Below, one piece after another: positions 1-7,618 of a stretch of DNA of 64,000 nucleotides (position 1 is its first letter; each line of letters begins with the position of its first letter). Location: positions 1 through 64,000 of the forward strand of contig URQS01000011.1 in the NCBI GenBank assembly GCA_900550035.1, in the 5' to 3' direction. The notes under the pieces are model-generated. The model searched no databases, had not been told where the DNA came from, and was given only the letters and a program-made list of their open reading frames with translations. The DNA is from an uncultured Prevotella sp. Lineage in GTDB: Bacteria > Bacteroidota > Bacteroidia > Bacteroidales > Bacteroidaceae. Position numbers and translations under genes: made by a program.

Positions 1-38
1 TTTGTTGCTCAGGTACTTATAAAATAAGTTAAACTAAA

Positions 39-323
39 ATGCTGCGGAATTTAGGTTATCAGTCATTGAACGACGAACAACTATCTTCGCTTTCTTTCTT
101 GGTGTATCACATTGATGAAGCCACAGATTTTGGGACTCGAGTTTCCCTCAAAAGCTGTCTTTCTGCAGCAGTTGGACTTACAGCCATTAAAGAACTTTCC
201 GTCAAAGGTATAGTTACGGCTACAAGTTTAAGAAGAGCCTTATTCGCTATTGGAAAACGATATTTAGGTTATATTGGAGTTGCACTTATGGTTGCTGATT
301 TTTATGATTGTATGAACGGCTAA
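39..323 (+). CDS. Small hypothetical protein, 94 aa
   Basis: I do not recognise this protein with confidence. The ATG at 39 is the first in frame after a TAA at 30-32, so the ORF is complete inside the window. The N-terminal half is polar. The C-terminal half is hydrophobic and glycine/alanine rich (AVGLTAIKEL, then RYLGYIGVALMVADFYDCMNG in part), as in small membrane-active peptides. A small membrane protein follows 9 nt downstream on the same strand. The arrangement would suit a bacteriocin-like peptide and its immunity protein, but no leader or processing site is evident. It could also be the tail of a larger broken gene. Confidence 0.4.
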   Translation: MLRNLGYQSLNDEQLSSLSFLVYHIDEATDFGTRVSLKSCLSAAVGLTAIKELSVKGIVTATSLRRALFAIGKRYLGYIGVALMVADFYDCMNG

Positions 324-332
324 AAAAAATCT

Positions 333-599
333 ATGAAAATTAATAAATTACTTGAAGAACTTTCTGTTTTAAATATTGCCATGTTCATAGTTTGGAATAT
401 AGGTTCTTGGATAAATAGACCTGTTCTTATTTGGATAAGTCTTTTTGGTATCTGTGTTTCTTTACTCTGCGTGCTCTATGCACTATTTAAATCTAAAAAA
501 TCAGACGAGGATTATAAAGGCAATTATAAACATATAATTAATCAGATGGTCTTCGATATCTTCTTTATATTGGCGGTCGTGTTCACAACACTACGTTAG
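333..599 (+). CDS. Small membrane protein, 88 aa
   Basis: Family not recognised. Hydropathy by eye gives two membrane segments close together (about residues 13-27 and 30-52, separated by RPVLIW) and a third near residues 70-86. A lysine-rich stretch KSKKSDEDYKGNYK lies between the second and third. It begins 9 nt after the 94-aa ORF and is probably co-transcribed with it. Its size and topology fit an immunity-type protein, but that is inferred only from the pairing. Confidence 0.45.
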   Translation: MKINKLLEELSVLNIAMFIVWNIGSWINRPVLIWISLFGICVSLLCVLYALFKSKKSDEDYKGNYKHIINQMVFDIFFILAVVFTTLR

Positions 600-854
600 T
601 ACTCATTTTGCCTACCGAATATGAATAGAGTAGATGTGGGGGGCCATAGCACCTCTCATTGCACCGAAACGATTTGGATATGTTAAACTTGGGATAAAAA
701 GGGACAGAGAAAAAGCTCCTCTGTCCCTCCGCATGTCAGTCACGTCCGAGTCTCTTTCACCTCAACACGCAAAGCGCACACAACAACATGCTATAAAATC
801 CGTTGAAGACGTACAAACGGACGAAACGGACGAACCGCACATAACGACAACGGC
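600..854. other. Intergenic, no convincing gene
   Basis: An open frame at 634-858 exists on the plus strand, but its composition is unlike a protein and it contains a hairpin, so I do not call it. The only clear element is the stem-loop at 701-727. Confidence 0.5.
701..727 (-). terminator. Stem-loop terminator for leftward transcription
   Basis: A 9-bp perfect stem (gggacagag at 701-709, ctctgtccc at 719-727) is followed, read on the minus strand, by a T-rich run (ctttttatccc). It would terminate transcription coming from the ORF6N side. Confidence 0.6.
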
Positions 855-1343
855 TTAATCTTTTCTTTCCCTTGTTGTCTCAATAGACACTTTTACGAAC
901 CCAAGGTTTAGGCTAAAAGCCAACTTCCGCATTTTCAACGGAAGAGTATCAGACAGAACTTCACCCATTAGGTTCTGGATTCTCCCTTGTTCTGCCTCCT
1001 CTGGAACTATGCCATTTGCGGCATCAGCATTCACCTTGCCAATCGCCCTGGCAACCTGGCGAAGCTTTGCGAACGTCTCAACGATAGCAATAGTCACCTC
1101 TGCAGCCATTGGAGATTTAAGGATGGTGGCAAGCATATACAAGCCCTTTTCCGTGAAAGCATGAGGCGCAACGGTAGAATGTTTCATACTTTCGAACCGG
1201 TCAAAAGTTTTGACCAGTTCGTTTTTCTCGCTATTATTCAGCTCGATAACATATCCATCAGGAAACTTTGCGGGGTTGTTTCTCAAAGCTTGGTTTACTT
1301 CCTTTGTAGTAACCCCATACAGCTCGGCAACGTCCCTATCGAG
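855..1343 (-). pseudogene. ORF6N-domain protein, N-terminus lost
   Basis: Read on the minus strand from 1343, the frame gives LDRDVAELYGVTTKEVNQAL and then NNPAKFPDGYVIEL. This is the start of the ORF6N DNA-binding domain found in phage and mobile-element proteins (the Bacteroidetes forms carry a similar LDRDLAELYGV block). The segment that normally precedes this block and the start codon are missing. The sequence is interrupted exactly at the terminal repeat of the IS66 remnant (1344). An internal ATG at 1286 could give 143 aa, but that would lack the first part of the domain. The remaining helical C-terminus reads through to the stop at 855. Most likely a dead gene truncated by the insertion and an adjoining deletion. 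Confidence 0.75.
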
Positions 1344-1362
1344 GTAAGCGTATCCGCGATGC
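1344..1362 (+). repeat. IS66 remnant terminal inverted repeat, tnpC side
   Basis: GTAAGCGTATCCGCGATGC on the plus strand, identical to the reverse complement of 2005-2023. It abuts the broken ORF6N reading frame. Confidence 0.9.
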
Positions 1363-1398
1363 TAGTATATACACGTCAAAAAAATATCGCTCAAGTTT

Positions 1399-1617
1399 TT
1401 ATTCTTGAGCGATATTTTTTTGTTTCCATTTATCCGGCAGCAATTCCCGGTACTTACTTAGCGATGTTCTTGGTGGCAGTGCTGCAGCTTTGTTGATGAC
1501 ATCAGATATATATTCAAAGAAGTTAATACCTTGCAGTCTGCAGGAGCATGCAAGCGAATAGATCATGGCTGCCCGTTTGGCACCTGTATGCGACCCGAAG
1601 AAAAGTGAATTACACAA
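1399..1617 (-). pseudogene. IS66 transposase (TnpC) C-terminal fragment
   Basis: The translation contains HTGAKRAAMIYSLACSC, then QGINFFEYISDVINKAAALP and YRELLPDKWK. This matches the conserved IS66 transposase C-terminal region, where the last helix ends in a LLPxxW motif. The catalytic DDE region, zinc finger and N-terminus are absent. The frame runs upstream without homology into tnpB sequence, marking an internal deletion junction near 1610-1670. Non-functional alone. Confidence 0.8.
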
Positions 1618-1762
1618 GCCTTCTTGCCGGGGTTGAAATAGGGTATCTCGAAGGTACCTCTTTCAAGTCGCTTCTGATAGCCACAAGCTTATACAGACCG
1701 TTTATCCCCATGTTCATTCTAATATAGTGCTGGCATACATAATAGCGCATTCCGTCATTCAT
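1610..1762 (-). pseudogene. IS66 accessory protein TnpB, N-terminal fragment
   Basis: The ATG at 1762 overlaps the tnpA stop by 4 nt. The first 27 residues (MRYYVCQHYIRMNMGINGLY and neighbours) match the start of IS66 TnpB. After KLV the frame continues in unrelated residues. In another frame, just downstream, KRLERGTFEIPYFNPGKKA looks like a later piece of TnpB, so the gene has lost its middle and is out of frame. Dead fragment. Confidence 0.7.
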
Positions 1763-1968
1763 TGATTACACCCACGTATACGCTTCTTGGCTTCTTTTAC
1801 AGATAGTCCGTTGTTATTCATCCAGCGTTGCATTCCTTTGCGGTTAGTATGCCATTTCTTTTGAACAGAGGATAAAGTGATAGTTGGATTACGTGGTAAC
1901 TCTTTCAAAAACGCATTCCATACGCTTTCATATCGTTTTGCTGCTATCATATTAGATTTTTTATTCAC
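1759..1968 (-). CDS. IS66 TnpA-like small protein, 69 aa
   Basis: This short basic protein with a helix-turn-helix-like stretch (SSVQKKWHTNRKGMQRWMNN) is the first ORF of Bacteroidetes IS66 elements, just inside the right terminal repeat. It ends in TGA overlapping the tnpB start (ATGA), the coupling expected of this family. It may be complete, but without functional TnpB and TnpC it has no transposition role here. Confidence 0.65.
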   Translation of the reverse strand: MNKKSNMIAAKRYESVWNAFLKELPRNPTITLSSVQKKWHTNRKGMQRWMNNNGLSVKEAKKRIRGCNQ

Positions 1969-2004
1969 GCAGCAAAGGTAAAGAGAAAAAATATGGACAA
2001 GGCT

Positions 2005-2023
2005 GCATCGCGGATACGCTTAC
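2005..2023 (-). repeat. IS66 remnant terminal inverted repeat, tnpA side
   Basis: Perfect 19-bp inverted copy of 1344-1362. The flanking sequence to the right does not continue the ORF6N gene. Confidence 0.9.
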
Positions 2024-2202
2024 ATTCAAGAAGCAAATATCAAGTATCTCTCCAAATGTCTGAAGAACCATATTTTTAACTGATTTTGATTTGAACGTGA
2101 TACAAATGACAAATACTCTATTATATAATAAGGTGTAAAGTAGTGGGAAAATGTCATATTCTAACAAAATGCAATAAATATGATAAAAAAAGTGATAAAT
2201 TA

Positions 2203-2233
2203 TTTGTGAGCTACCGATATTTTCTTACCTTTG
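2203..2233 (+). promoter_or_regulatory. Promoter of the leu operon
   Basis: A -33 TTTG (2203-2206) and a -7 TACCTTTG (2226-2233) are separated by 19 nt, matching the Bacteroidetes primary sigma consensus (TTTG, about 19-20 nt, TAnnTTTG). The start site would fall near 2240, about 35 nt before the leader-peptide ATG. Nothing recognisable lies between the IS66 remnant and this site. Confidence 0.8.
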
Positions 2234-2273
2234 TAACCGAAATAAGACGTATCACCATAAATATATTATAAAT

Positions 2274-2354
2274 ATGAATTTGTCGTACAACATTATTAGC
2301 ATTATTATTCGAATTCGACTTTGGAACAATGTCGAACGGGGTAGTGTATGCTAA
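2274..2354 (+). CDS. Branched-chain amino acid leader peptide, 26 aa
   Basis: This short ORF begins MNLSYNIISIIIRIRLW. Six of its 26 residues are isoleucine, with two leucines and two valines, including a run NIISIIIRIRL. It lies between a strong promoter and an intrinsic terminator that precedes leuA, the classic layout of a ribosome-stalling attenuator. When charged Ile/Leu/Val tRNA is scarce the ribosome should pause in the Ile-rich run and prevent the terminator from forming. The emphasis on isoleucine fits an operon that also carries a citramalate-synthase-like gene. The function is inferred from layout and composition. Confidence 0.8.
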   Translation: MNLSYNIISIIIRIRLWNNVERGSVC

Positions 2355-2400
2355 TAGGTTGCCGCAAACAATACATTCTCTCTTATGAGCAGATGAAAAG

Positions 2401-2447
2401 AAAAACCTTTCTCACTAACCCCTACAAGGTAGTGTGAAAGGTTTTTT
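2401..2447 (+). terminator. Attenuator terminator upstream of leuA
   Basis: The arms aaaaacctttctcact (2401-2416) and agtgtgaaaggtttttt (2431-2447) form a long stem ending in a T run. It lies 46 nt after the leader stop and 33 nt before leuA. Its position makes it the regulated terminator of the leader-peptide system. Confidence 0.85.
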
Positions 2448-2480
2448 CGGTTTAAGTAATAACGTAAAACACATATAAGG

Positions 2481-3983
2481 ATGAGTGAAAGATTGTATAT
2501 TTTTGACACTACGCTCCGCGATGGCGAGCAGGTGCCAGGATGCCAGTTGAATACCGTTGAGAAGATACAAGTGGCAAAGCAGCTTGAGCAATTGGGCGTA
2601 GATGTGATTGAAGCAGGATTCCCTATTTCCAGTCCGGGCGACTTCAATTCGGTCATTGAGATTTCAAAGGCTGTGACATGGCCCACCATCTGTGCTCTGA
2701 CACGTGCTGTAGAGAAGGACATAGATTGTGCTGCCGAGGCTCTGAAGTATGCCAAGCGCGGACGCATCCATACAGGTATCGGTACGTCAGATTCGCACAT
2801 TAAGTATAAGTTTCACTCAAATCGTGAGGAGATAATAGAGCGTGCCGTACGTGCCGTAGCCTATGCCAAGCGATATGTCGAGGACGTAGAGTTCTATGCC
2901 GAGGATGCCGGACGTACCGACAACGAGTATCTGGCACGTGTTGTTGAGGCTGTCATCAAGGCTGGCGCTACCGTCATCAACATTCCCGACACTACGGGCT
3001 ACTGTCTGCCCGAGGAGTATGGAGCCAAGATAAAGTATCTGGTAGAGCATGTGGACAACATCGACAAGGCCATACTTTCAACCCATTGCCACAACGACTT
3101 GGGTCTTGCCACAGCCAATACGCTGAGCGGAGTGCTGAACGGAGCGCGTCAGGTAGAGGTGACAATCAATGGTATCGGTGAGCGTGCGGGCAACACTTCG
3201 CTCGAAGAGATTGCCATGATTCTGAAGTGTCACAACGGCATCAATATCGATACCAATATCAACACCACCAAGATTTGTCCCACAAGCCGCATGGTTTCGA
3301 GCCTGATGAACATGCCCGTTCAGCCCAACAAGGCTATTGTGGGTCGTAACGCATTCGCCCACAGTAGCGGCATACATCAGGACGGAGTGCTGAAGAATGT
3401 GAGCACATACGAGATTATCGACCCGAAGGATGTAGGTCTGGACAGCGGCAGCATAGTGCTGACAGCTCGTTCGGGCAGAGCCGCCTTGAAGTATCGCCTC
3501 GGAGTGCTGGGCGTGAAGATAGACGACGAGTCGAAGATAGACGCTATCTACCAGCAGTTCCTCAAGCTTGCCGACCGCAAGAAGGAGGTCAACGACGACG
3601 ACATACTCATGTTGGCAGGTGCCGATGCCAAGGCTTCGCACGCTGTGAAGCTTGACTTCCTGCAGGTTACTACAGGCATGGGCGTTAAGAGTGTGGCAAG
3701 CATCGGACTCGACATCTCAGGACAGAAGTTTGAAGAGGCCTCGACAGGCAACGGTCCGGTAGATGCTGCCATCAAGGCTCTCAAGAAGATCATTCAGAAG
3801 CAGATGACCCTGAAGGAGTTTACAATCCAGGCCATCTCGAAGGGATCGGACGACGTGGGCAAGGTACACATGCAGGTGGAGTACGACGGAAGCGTGTACT
3901 ACGGATTCGGAGCCAATACCGACATCGTTACGGCTTCGGTAGAGGCTTACATCGATTGTATCAACAAGTTTCGTGTGAAATAA
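2481..3983 (+). CDS. leuA: 2-isopropylmalate synthase
   Basis: Catalyses condensation of 2-oxoisovalerate with acetyl-CoA, the committed step of leucine synthesis, in the cytosol. At 500 aa it has the usual length. The N-terminal HMGL-like TIM barrel carries TLRDGEQVPG (residues 10-19) and the metal-binding HCHND near residue 203, followed by the NGIGERAGN motif. The C-terminal third (from about residue 370) is the allosteric LeuA dimer domain, where leucine normally binds. The start ATG follows the attenuator directly. First gene of leuA-leuC-leuD-synthase-leuB. A second family member at 6044 is more divergent; this copy has the closer leuA-type features. Confidence 0.95.
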   Translation: MSERLYIFDTTLRDGEQVPGCQLNTVEKIQVAKQLEQLGVDVIEAGFPISSPGDFNSVIEISKAVTWPTICALTRAVEKDIDCAAEALKYAKRGRIHTGIGTSDSHIKYKFHSNREEIIERAVRAVAYAKRYVEDVEFYAEDAGRTDNEYLARVVEAVIKAGATVINIPDTTGYCLPEEYGAKIKYLVEHVDNIDKAILSTHCHNDLGLATANTLSGVLNGARQVEVTINGIGERAGNTSLEEIAMILKCHNGINIDTNINTTKICPTSRMVSSLMNMPVQPNKAIVGRNAFAHSSGIHQDGVLKNVSTYEIIDPKDVGLDSGSIVLTARSGRAALKYRLGVLGVKIDDESKIDAIYQQFLKLADRKKEVNDDDILMLAGADAKASHAVKLDFLQVTTGMGVKSVASIGLDISGQKFEEASTGNGPVDAAIKALKKIIQKQMTLKEFTIQAISKGSDDVGKVHMQVEYDGSVYYGFGANTDIVTASVEAYIDCINKFRVK

Positions 3984-4049
3984 AGCCCCCCAATCGTCCA
4001 CACAATCAATACAAACAAGCAATAACATTAACAATATAAACATATTATA

Positions 4050-5447
4050 ATGAACACATTATTCGACAAAATCTGGGATAAGCATGTTGTGCAGACAGTC
4101 AAGGACGGCCCTACACAATTGTACATAGATCGTCTTTACTGCCACGAGGTGACTTCGCCTCAGGCCTTTGCCGGCATGCGTGCCCGCGGACTAAAGATGT
4201 TCCGTCCCGACCACATATTCTGCATGCCCGACCATAACACTCCTACACACGACCAGGACAAGCCTATCGAAGACCCCGTGTCAAAGCGTCAGGTGGACAC
4301 ATTGGCTAAGAATGCTGCTGATTTCGGCGTGACACACTTCGCCATGAACTCTAAGGACAACGGTATCATCCACGTAGTAGGACCGGAGAAGGGTCTCTCT
4401 CTGCCCGGTATGACAATCGTGTGTGGCGACTCGCACACATCTACCCATGGCGCTATGGGGGCTGTAGCTTTCGGTATCGGAACTTCTGAGGTAGAGATGG
4501 TTATGGCTTCACAATGCATTCTGCAGACCAAGCCGAAGTCGATGCGTATAAGCGTCAACGGAAAGTTGGCTAAGGGTGTTACGCCTAAGGATGTAGCTCT
4601 CTATCTGATGAGCCGACTCACCACTTCGGGCGCTACCGGATATTTCGTTGAATATGCTGGCGACGTAGTGCGCGACATGTCTATGGAGGGCCGACTCACA
4701 CTCTGCAACCTCTCTATCGAGATGGGTGCGCGTGGCGGATTTGTGGCTCCCGACGAGACAACATTCGAATATATCAAGGGTCGCGAATATGCTCCTAAGG
4801 GCGAGGCATGGGACAAGGCCGTGGCTTACTGGAAGACTCTGAAGAGTGGCGACGATGCTGTGTTCGACAAGGAACTCGTGTTTGATGCTGCCGACATAGA
4901 GCCGCGCATCACTTATGGAACCAATCCCGGTATGGGTATTGGCATTACAGAAACCATCCCGACACTCGACCAGATAGACAAGGCTGGTCAGGCTTCATTC
5001 AAGAAGTCGCTTGCTTACATGGGATTTGAGCCGGGCGAGAAGCTTCTCGGTCATAAGATTGACTATGTATTCCTCGGTGCCTGCACCAACGGACGTATTG
5101 AAGACTTCCGTGCATTTGCCTCTATCGTGAAGGGACACCATAAGGCAGAAGGCGTTACGGCATGGCTTGTGCCGGGCTCATGGCTCGTAGACAAGCAGAT
5201 TAGAGAGGAAGGACTGGACAAGGTTCTTACCGAAGCTGGTTTCGAGATTCGCCAGCCGGGCTGCTCGGCATGTCTTGCCATGAACGACGACAAGATACCA
5301 GCAGGCAAGTATTCGGTATCAACATCCAACCGTAACTTTGAGGGTCGTCAGGGACCTGGCTCACGCACCATCCTTGCTTCGCCTCTGGTAGCAGCTGCAG
5401 CAGCAGTTACAGGAGTGGTAACAGACCCGAGAGAACACATGTTCTAA
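4050..5447 (+). CDS. leuC: 3-isopropylmalate dehydratase large subunit
   Basis: With LeuD it isomerises 2-isopropylmalate to 3-isopropylmalate through an aconitase-type mechanism. The 465-aa length is normal. Cysteines for the [4Fe-4S] cluster are seen in GACTNGRIEDF (near 345) and PGCSACLAMN (near 405-408). The CGDSHTSTHGA block is the aconitase signature. It lies 66 nt downstream of leuA with no terminator and 27 nt before leuD. In the same operon it would also be expected to process citramalate if the gene at 6044 is a citramalate synthase. Confidence 0.96.
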   Translation: MNTLFDKIWDKHVVQTVKDGPTQLYIDRLYCHEVTSPQAFAGMRARGLKMFRPDHIFCMPDHNTPTHDQDKPIEDPVSKRQVDTLAKNAADFGVTHFAMNSKDNGIIHVVGPEKGLSLPGMTIVCGDSHTSTHGAMGAVAFGIGTSEVEMVMASQCILQTKPKSMRISVNGKLAKGVTPKDVALYLMSRLTTSGATGYFVEYAGDVVRDMSMEGRLTLCNLSIEMGARGGFVAPDETTFEYIKGREYAPKGEAWDKAVAYWKTLKSGDDAVFDKELVFDAADIEPRITYGTNPGMGIGITETIPTLDQIDKAGQASFKKSLAYMGFEPGEKLLGHKIDYVFLGACTNGRIEDFRAFASIVKGHHKAEGVTAWLVPGSWLVDKQIREEGLDKVLTEAGFEIRQPGCSACLAMNDDKIPAGKYSVSTSNRNFEGRQGPGSRTILASPLVAAAAAVTGVVTDPREHMF

Positions 5448-5474
5448 TGTTTAATGATTAATGTTTAAAGAATT

Positions 5475-6062
5475 ATGAAACAGAAATTCAACGTTATAAC
5501 CTCCACATGCATCCCACTTCCACTTGAGAATGTGGATACCGACCAGATTATACCAGCCCGCTTCCTTAAGGCAATTGACAAGGAAGGCATGGGCGACAAC
5601 CTATTCCGTGACTGGCGATATAATGCCGACGGTACTCCCAAACCCGACTTCGTTATGAACGATCCGTCGTATAGTGGAGTGATACTCGTAGCAGGCAAGA
5701 ACTTCGGTTCGGGCTCTTCGCGCGAGCATGCAGCTTGGGCTATTGCCGGAGCCGGATTCCGTGTGGTCATCAGCTCGTTCTTTGCCGACATCCACAAGAA
5801 CAACGAGCTCAATAATCTTGTGCTGCCGGTAGTGGTGAGCGAGGAATTCCTTAAGGAACTCTTTGCCAGCATCGACAAGGACCACAAGACAGAGGTGAAG
5901 GTAGACCTGCCCAATCAGACCGTGACAAACCTCGCTACAGGCAAGAGCGAGCATTTTGAGATAAACGGATACAAGAAGCATTGCCTTGAAAACGGACTCG
6001 ACGACGTAGACTTCCTTGTACAGAACCGTGATAAGGTTGAAGCATGGGAGCAAGAACAATAG
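5475..6062 (+). CDS. leuD: 3-isopropylmalate dehydratase small subunit
   Basis: Swivelling-domain partner of LeuC, 195 aa, the usual size. The signature NVDTDQIIPARFLK lies near the N-terminus and GSGSSREHAAWA near residue 77; both are diagnostic of LeuD. The last 19 nt overlap the start of the next gene, indicating translational coupling. Confidence 0.96.
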   Translation: MKQKFNVITSTCIPLPLENVDTDQIIPARFLKAIDKEGMGDNLFRDWRYNADGTPKPDFVMNDPSYSGVILVAGKNFGSGSSREHAAWAIAGAGFRVVISSFFADIHKNNELNNLVLPVVVSEEFLKELFASIDKDHKTEVKVDLPNQTVTNLATGKSEHFEINGYKKHCLENGLDDVDFLVQNRDKVEAWEQEQ

Positions 6063-7594
6063 AAATAATGGACTGTACACTCCGCGATGGCGAGCAGACC
6101 AGCGGAGTGTCATTCCTTCCTCATGAGAAACTCATGGTGGCACGTATGCTTCTTGGCGATGTCAATGTGAATCGTATAGAAGTGGCTTCGGCACGTGTCT
6201 CTGATGGCGAGAAGGAGGCTGTGCGCATGATCTGCCGCTATGCCGAGAGTGTGGGCAAGCTGAATAGGGTAGAAGTGTTGGGCTTTGTCGATGGTGGCAA
6301 GTCAATCGACTGGATTGACGAATGCGGATGCAAGGTTATAAACCTGCTTGCAAAGGGTTCGCTCAAGCATTGCACGCATCAGCTCAAGAAGACTCCCGAA
6401 GAACATATCGACGGAATATACGAGTCGCTCACTCTTGCCATGCAGAAGGGTATGGCTGTAAATCTGTATCTTGAGGATTGGAGTAGTGGCATGAAGGATT
6501 CGCCCGACTATGTATTCAAGATGATGGACGCCCTCGTGGAGAGCGGCATCAAGCGTTTCCTCCTGCCCGATACATTGGGCATACTCAACCCTATGGAGGT
6601 GACGAAGTATTTCGGTCAGATGGTAGAGCGTTATCCTAATACTCACTTCGAATTTCATGCACATAACGATTACGACCTTGCCGTAGCCAATTCGTTGGCT
6701 GCTGTGTTGAGTGGCGCAAGCGGTCTGCATGTCACGGTGAACGGACTGGGTGAGCGTTGTGGCAATGCCCCGCTTGCAAGTGTGCAGGCTATACTTAAAG
6801 ACCAGCTCGGTATTGAAACCAGTATCCGTGAAGACCGATTGGGCGAAATAAGCCGACTGGTAGAGGGATATTCTGGTATTGCCATTGCCCCCAACCAGCC
6901 TATCGTTGGCGAGAACGTGTTCACGCAAGTGGCTGGCGTTCATGCCGATGGCGACAATAAGGACAACCTTTACTGCAACAATCTTGTGCCTGAGCGTTTC
7001 GGACGTAAGCGCGAGTATGCACTTGGTAAGAATAGCGGTAGGGCTAATATCGCCAAGAACCTGGAACTGCTCGGACTGGAACTCACTCCCGAACAGACAC
7101 GTCGTGTGACGCAACGCATTACCGAACTGGGCGACCGTAAGGAGATTGTAACTCAGGAAGACTTGCCATTCATCGTGAGCGATGTGCTGAAGCATTCGGC
7201 TCCCGAAGACAAGATAAAGCTTGTGAGCTATATGGTGTCGCTTGCCTACGGACTGCGTCCTATGGCTACGGTTAAGGTTGAGATAGACGGAAAGCAGTAT
7301 GAGGACAACGCTCTTGGCGACGGACAGTATGACGCTTTCGTGAAGGCTATGCGCAAGATATACCGCGAACGTCTTGGACGCACATTCCCAACACTTGAGA
7401 ATTATGCCGTATCAATACCGCCTGGCGGACGCACAGACGCACTCGTGCAGACTGTCATAACATGGCGTAGCGGCGAGAAGATACTGCGTACACGCGGACT
7501 CGATGCCGACCAGACCGAAGCTGCAATCAAGGCTACAATCAAGATGCTTAACATCGTTGAGCAAGAGCAACAGCAAGACTCAGAATCAAAATAA
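6044..7594 (+). CDS. Second LeuA-family synthase, probable (R)-citramalate synthase
   Basis: A 516-aa protein with the same architecture as LeuA: TLRDGEQTSGV (12-22), metal motif HAHND near 205, NGLGERCGN, and a C-terminal regulatory domain. It is clearly divergent from the leuA copy 2 kb upstream. Members of this family beside leuCD/leuB in Bacteroidetes are often taken as citramalate synthase (pyruvate plus acetyl-CoA), giving isoleucine through LeuCD and LeuB without threonine. I infer that role from context, the duplicate in the operon and the Ile-rich leader; substrate choice cannot be read from the sequence. The start overlaps leuD by 19 nt; an ATG at 6068 is an alternative. Confidence 0.8.
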   Translation: MGARTIEIMDCTLRDGEQTSGVSFLPHEKLMVARMLLGDVNVNRIEVASARVSDGEKEAVRMICRYAESVGKLNRVEVLGFVDGGKSIDWIDECGCKVINLLAKGSLKHCTHQLKKTPEEHIDGIYESLTLAMQKGMAVNLYLEDWSSGMKDSPDYVFKMMDALVESGIKRFLLPDTLGILNPMEVTKYFGQMVERYPNTHFEFHAHNDYDLAVANSLAAVLSGASGLHVTVNGLGERCGNAPLASVQAILKDQLGIETSIREDRLGEISRLVEGYSGIAIAPNQPIVGENVFTQVAGVHADGDNKDNLYCNNLVPERFGRKREYALGKNSGRANIAKNLELLGLELTPEQTRRVTQRITELGDRKEIVTQEDLPFIVSDVLKHSAPEDKIKLVSYMVSLAYGLRPMATVKVEIDGKQYEDNALGDGQYDAFVKAMRKIYRERLGRTFPTLENYAVSIPPGGRTDALVQTVITWRSGEKILRTRGLDADQTEAAIKATIKMLNIVEQEQQQDSESK

Positions 7595-7618
7595 ACAATA
7601 TAATAAAAAACAAAGGAT

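Larger units (their letters stand above)
1344..2023 (-). mobile_element. IS66-family remnant, 680 bp, with both terminal inverted repeats
   Basis: The element is bounded by 19-bp identical inverted repeats beginning GTAAGCG, as IS66-family ends do. Inside, on the minus strand and in the usual order, are a short TnpA-like ORF, the first part of TnpB and the C-terminal tail of the TnpC transposase. A complete IS66 element is around 2.5 kb, so most of tnpB and tnpC has been deleted while both ends remain. The 8-bp flanks (ctatcgag on the left, attcaaga on the right) do not match, so no target duplication is left. One flank has probably been deleted or rearranged since insertion. Confidence 0.85.

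Noticed and set aside
634..858. 74-aa plus-strand ORF
   Set aside because: Contains a hairpin terminator, has an unlikely composition, and converges into the ORF6N remnant.
987..1496. 169-aa plus-strand ORF across the ORF6N remnant and IS66 end
   Set aside because: Antisense to recognisable ORF6N and IS66 coding sequence and it crosses the element border.
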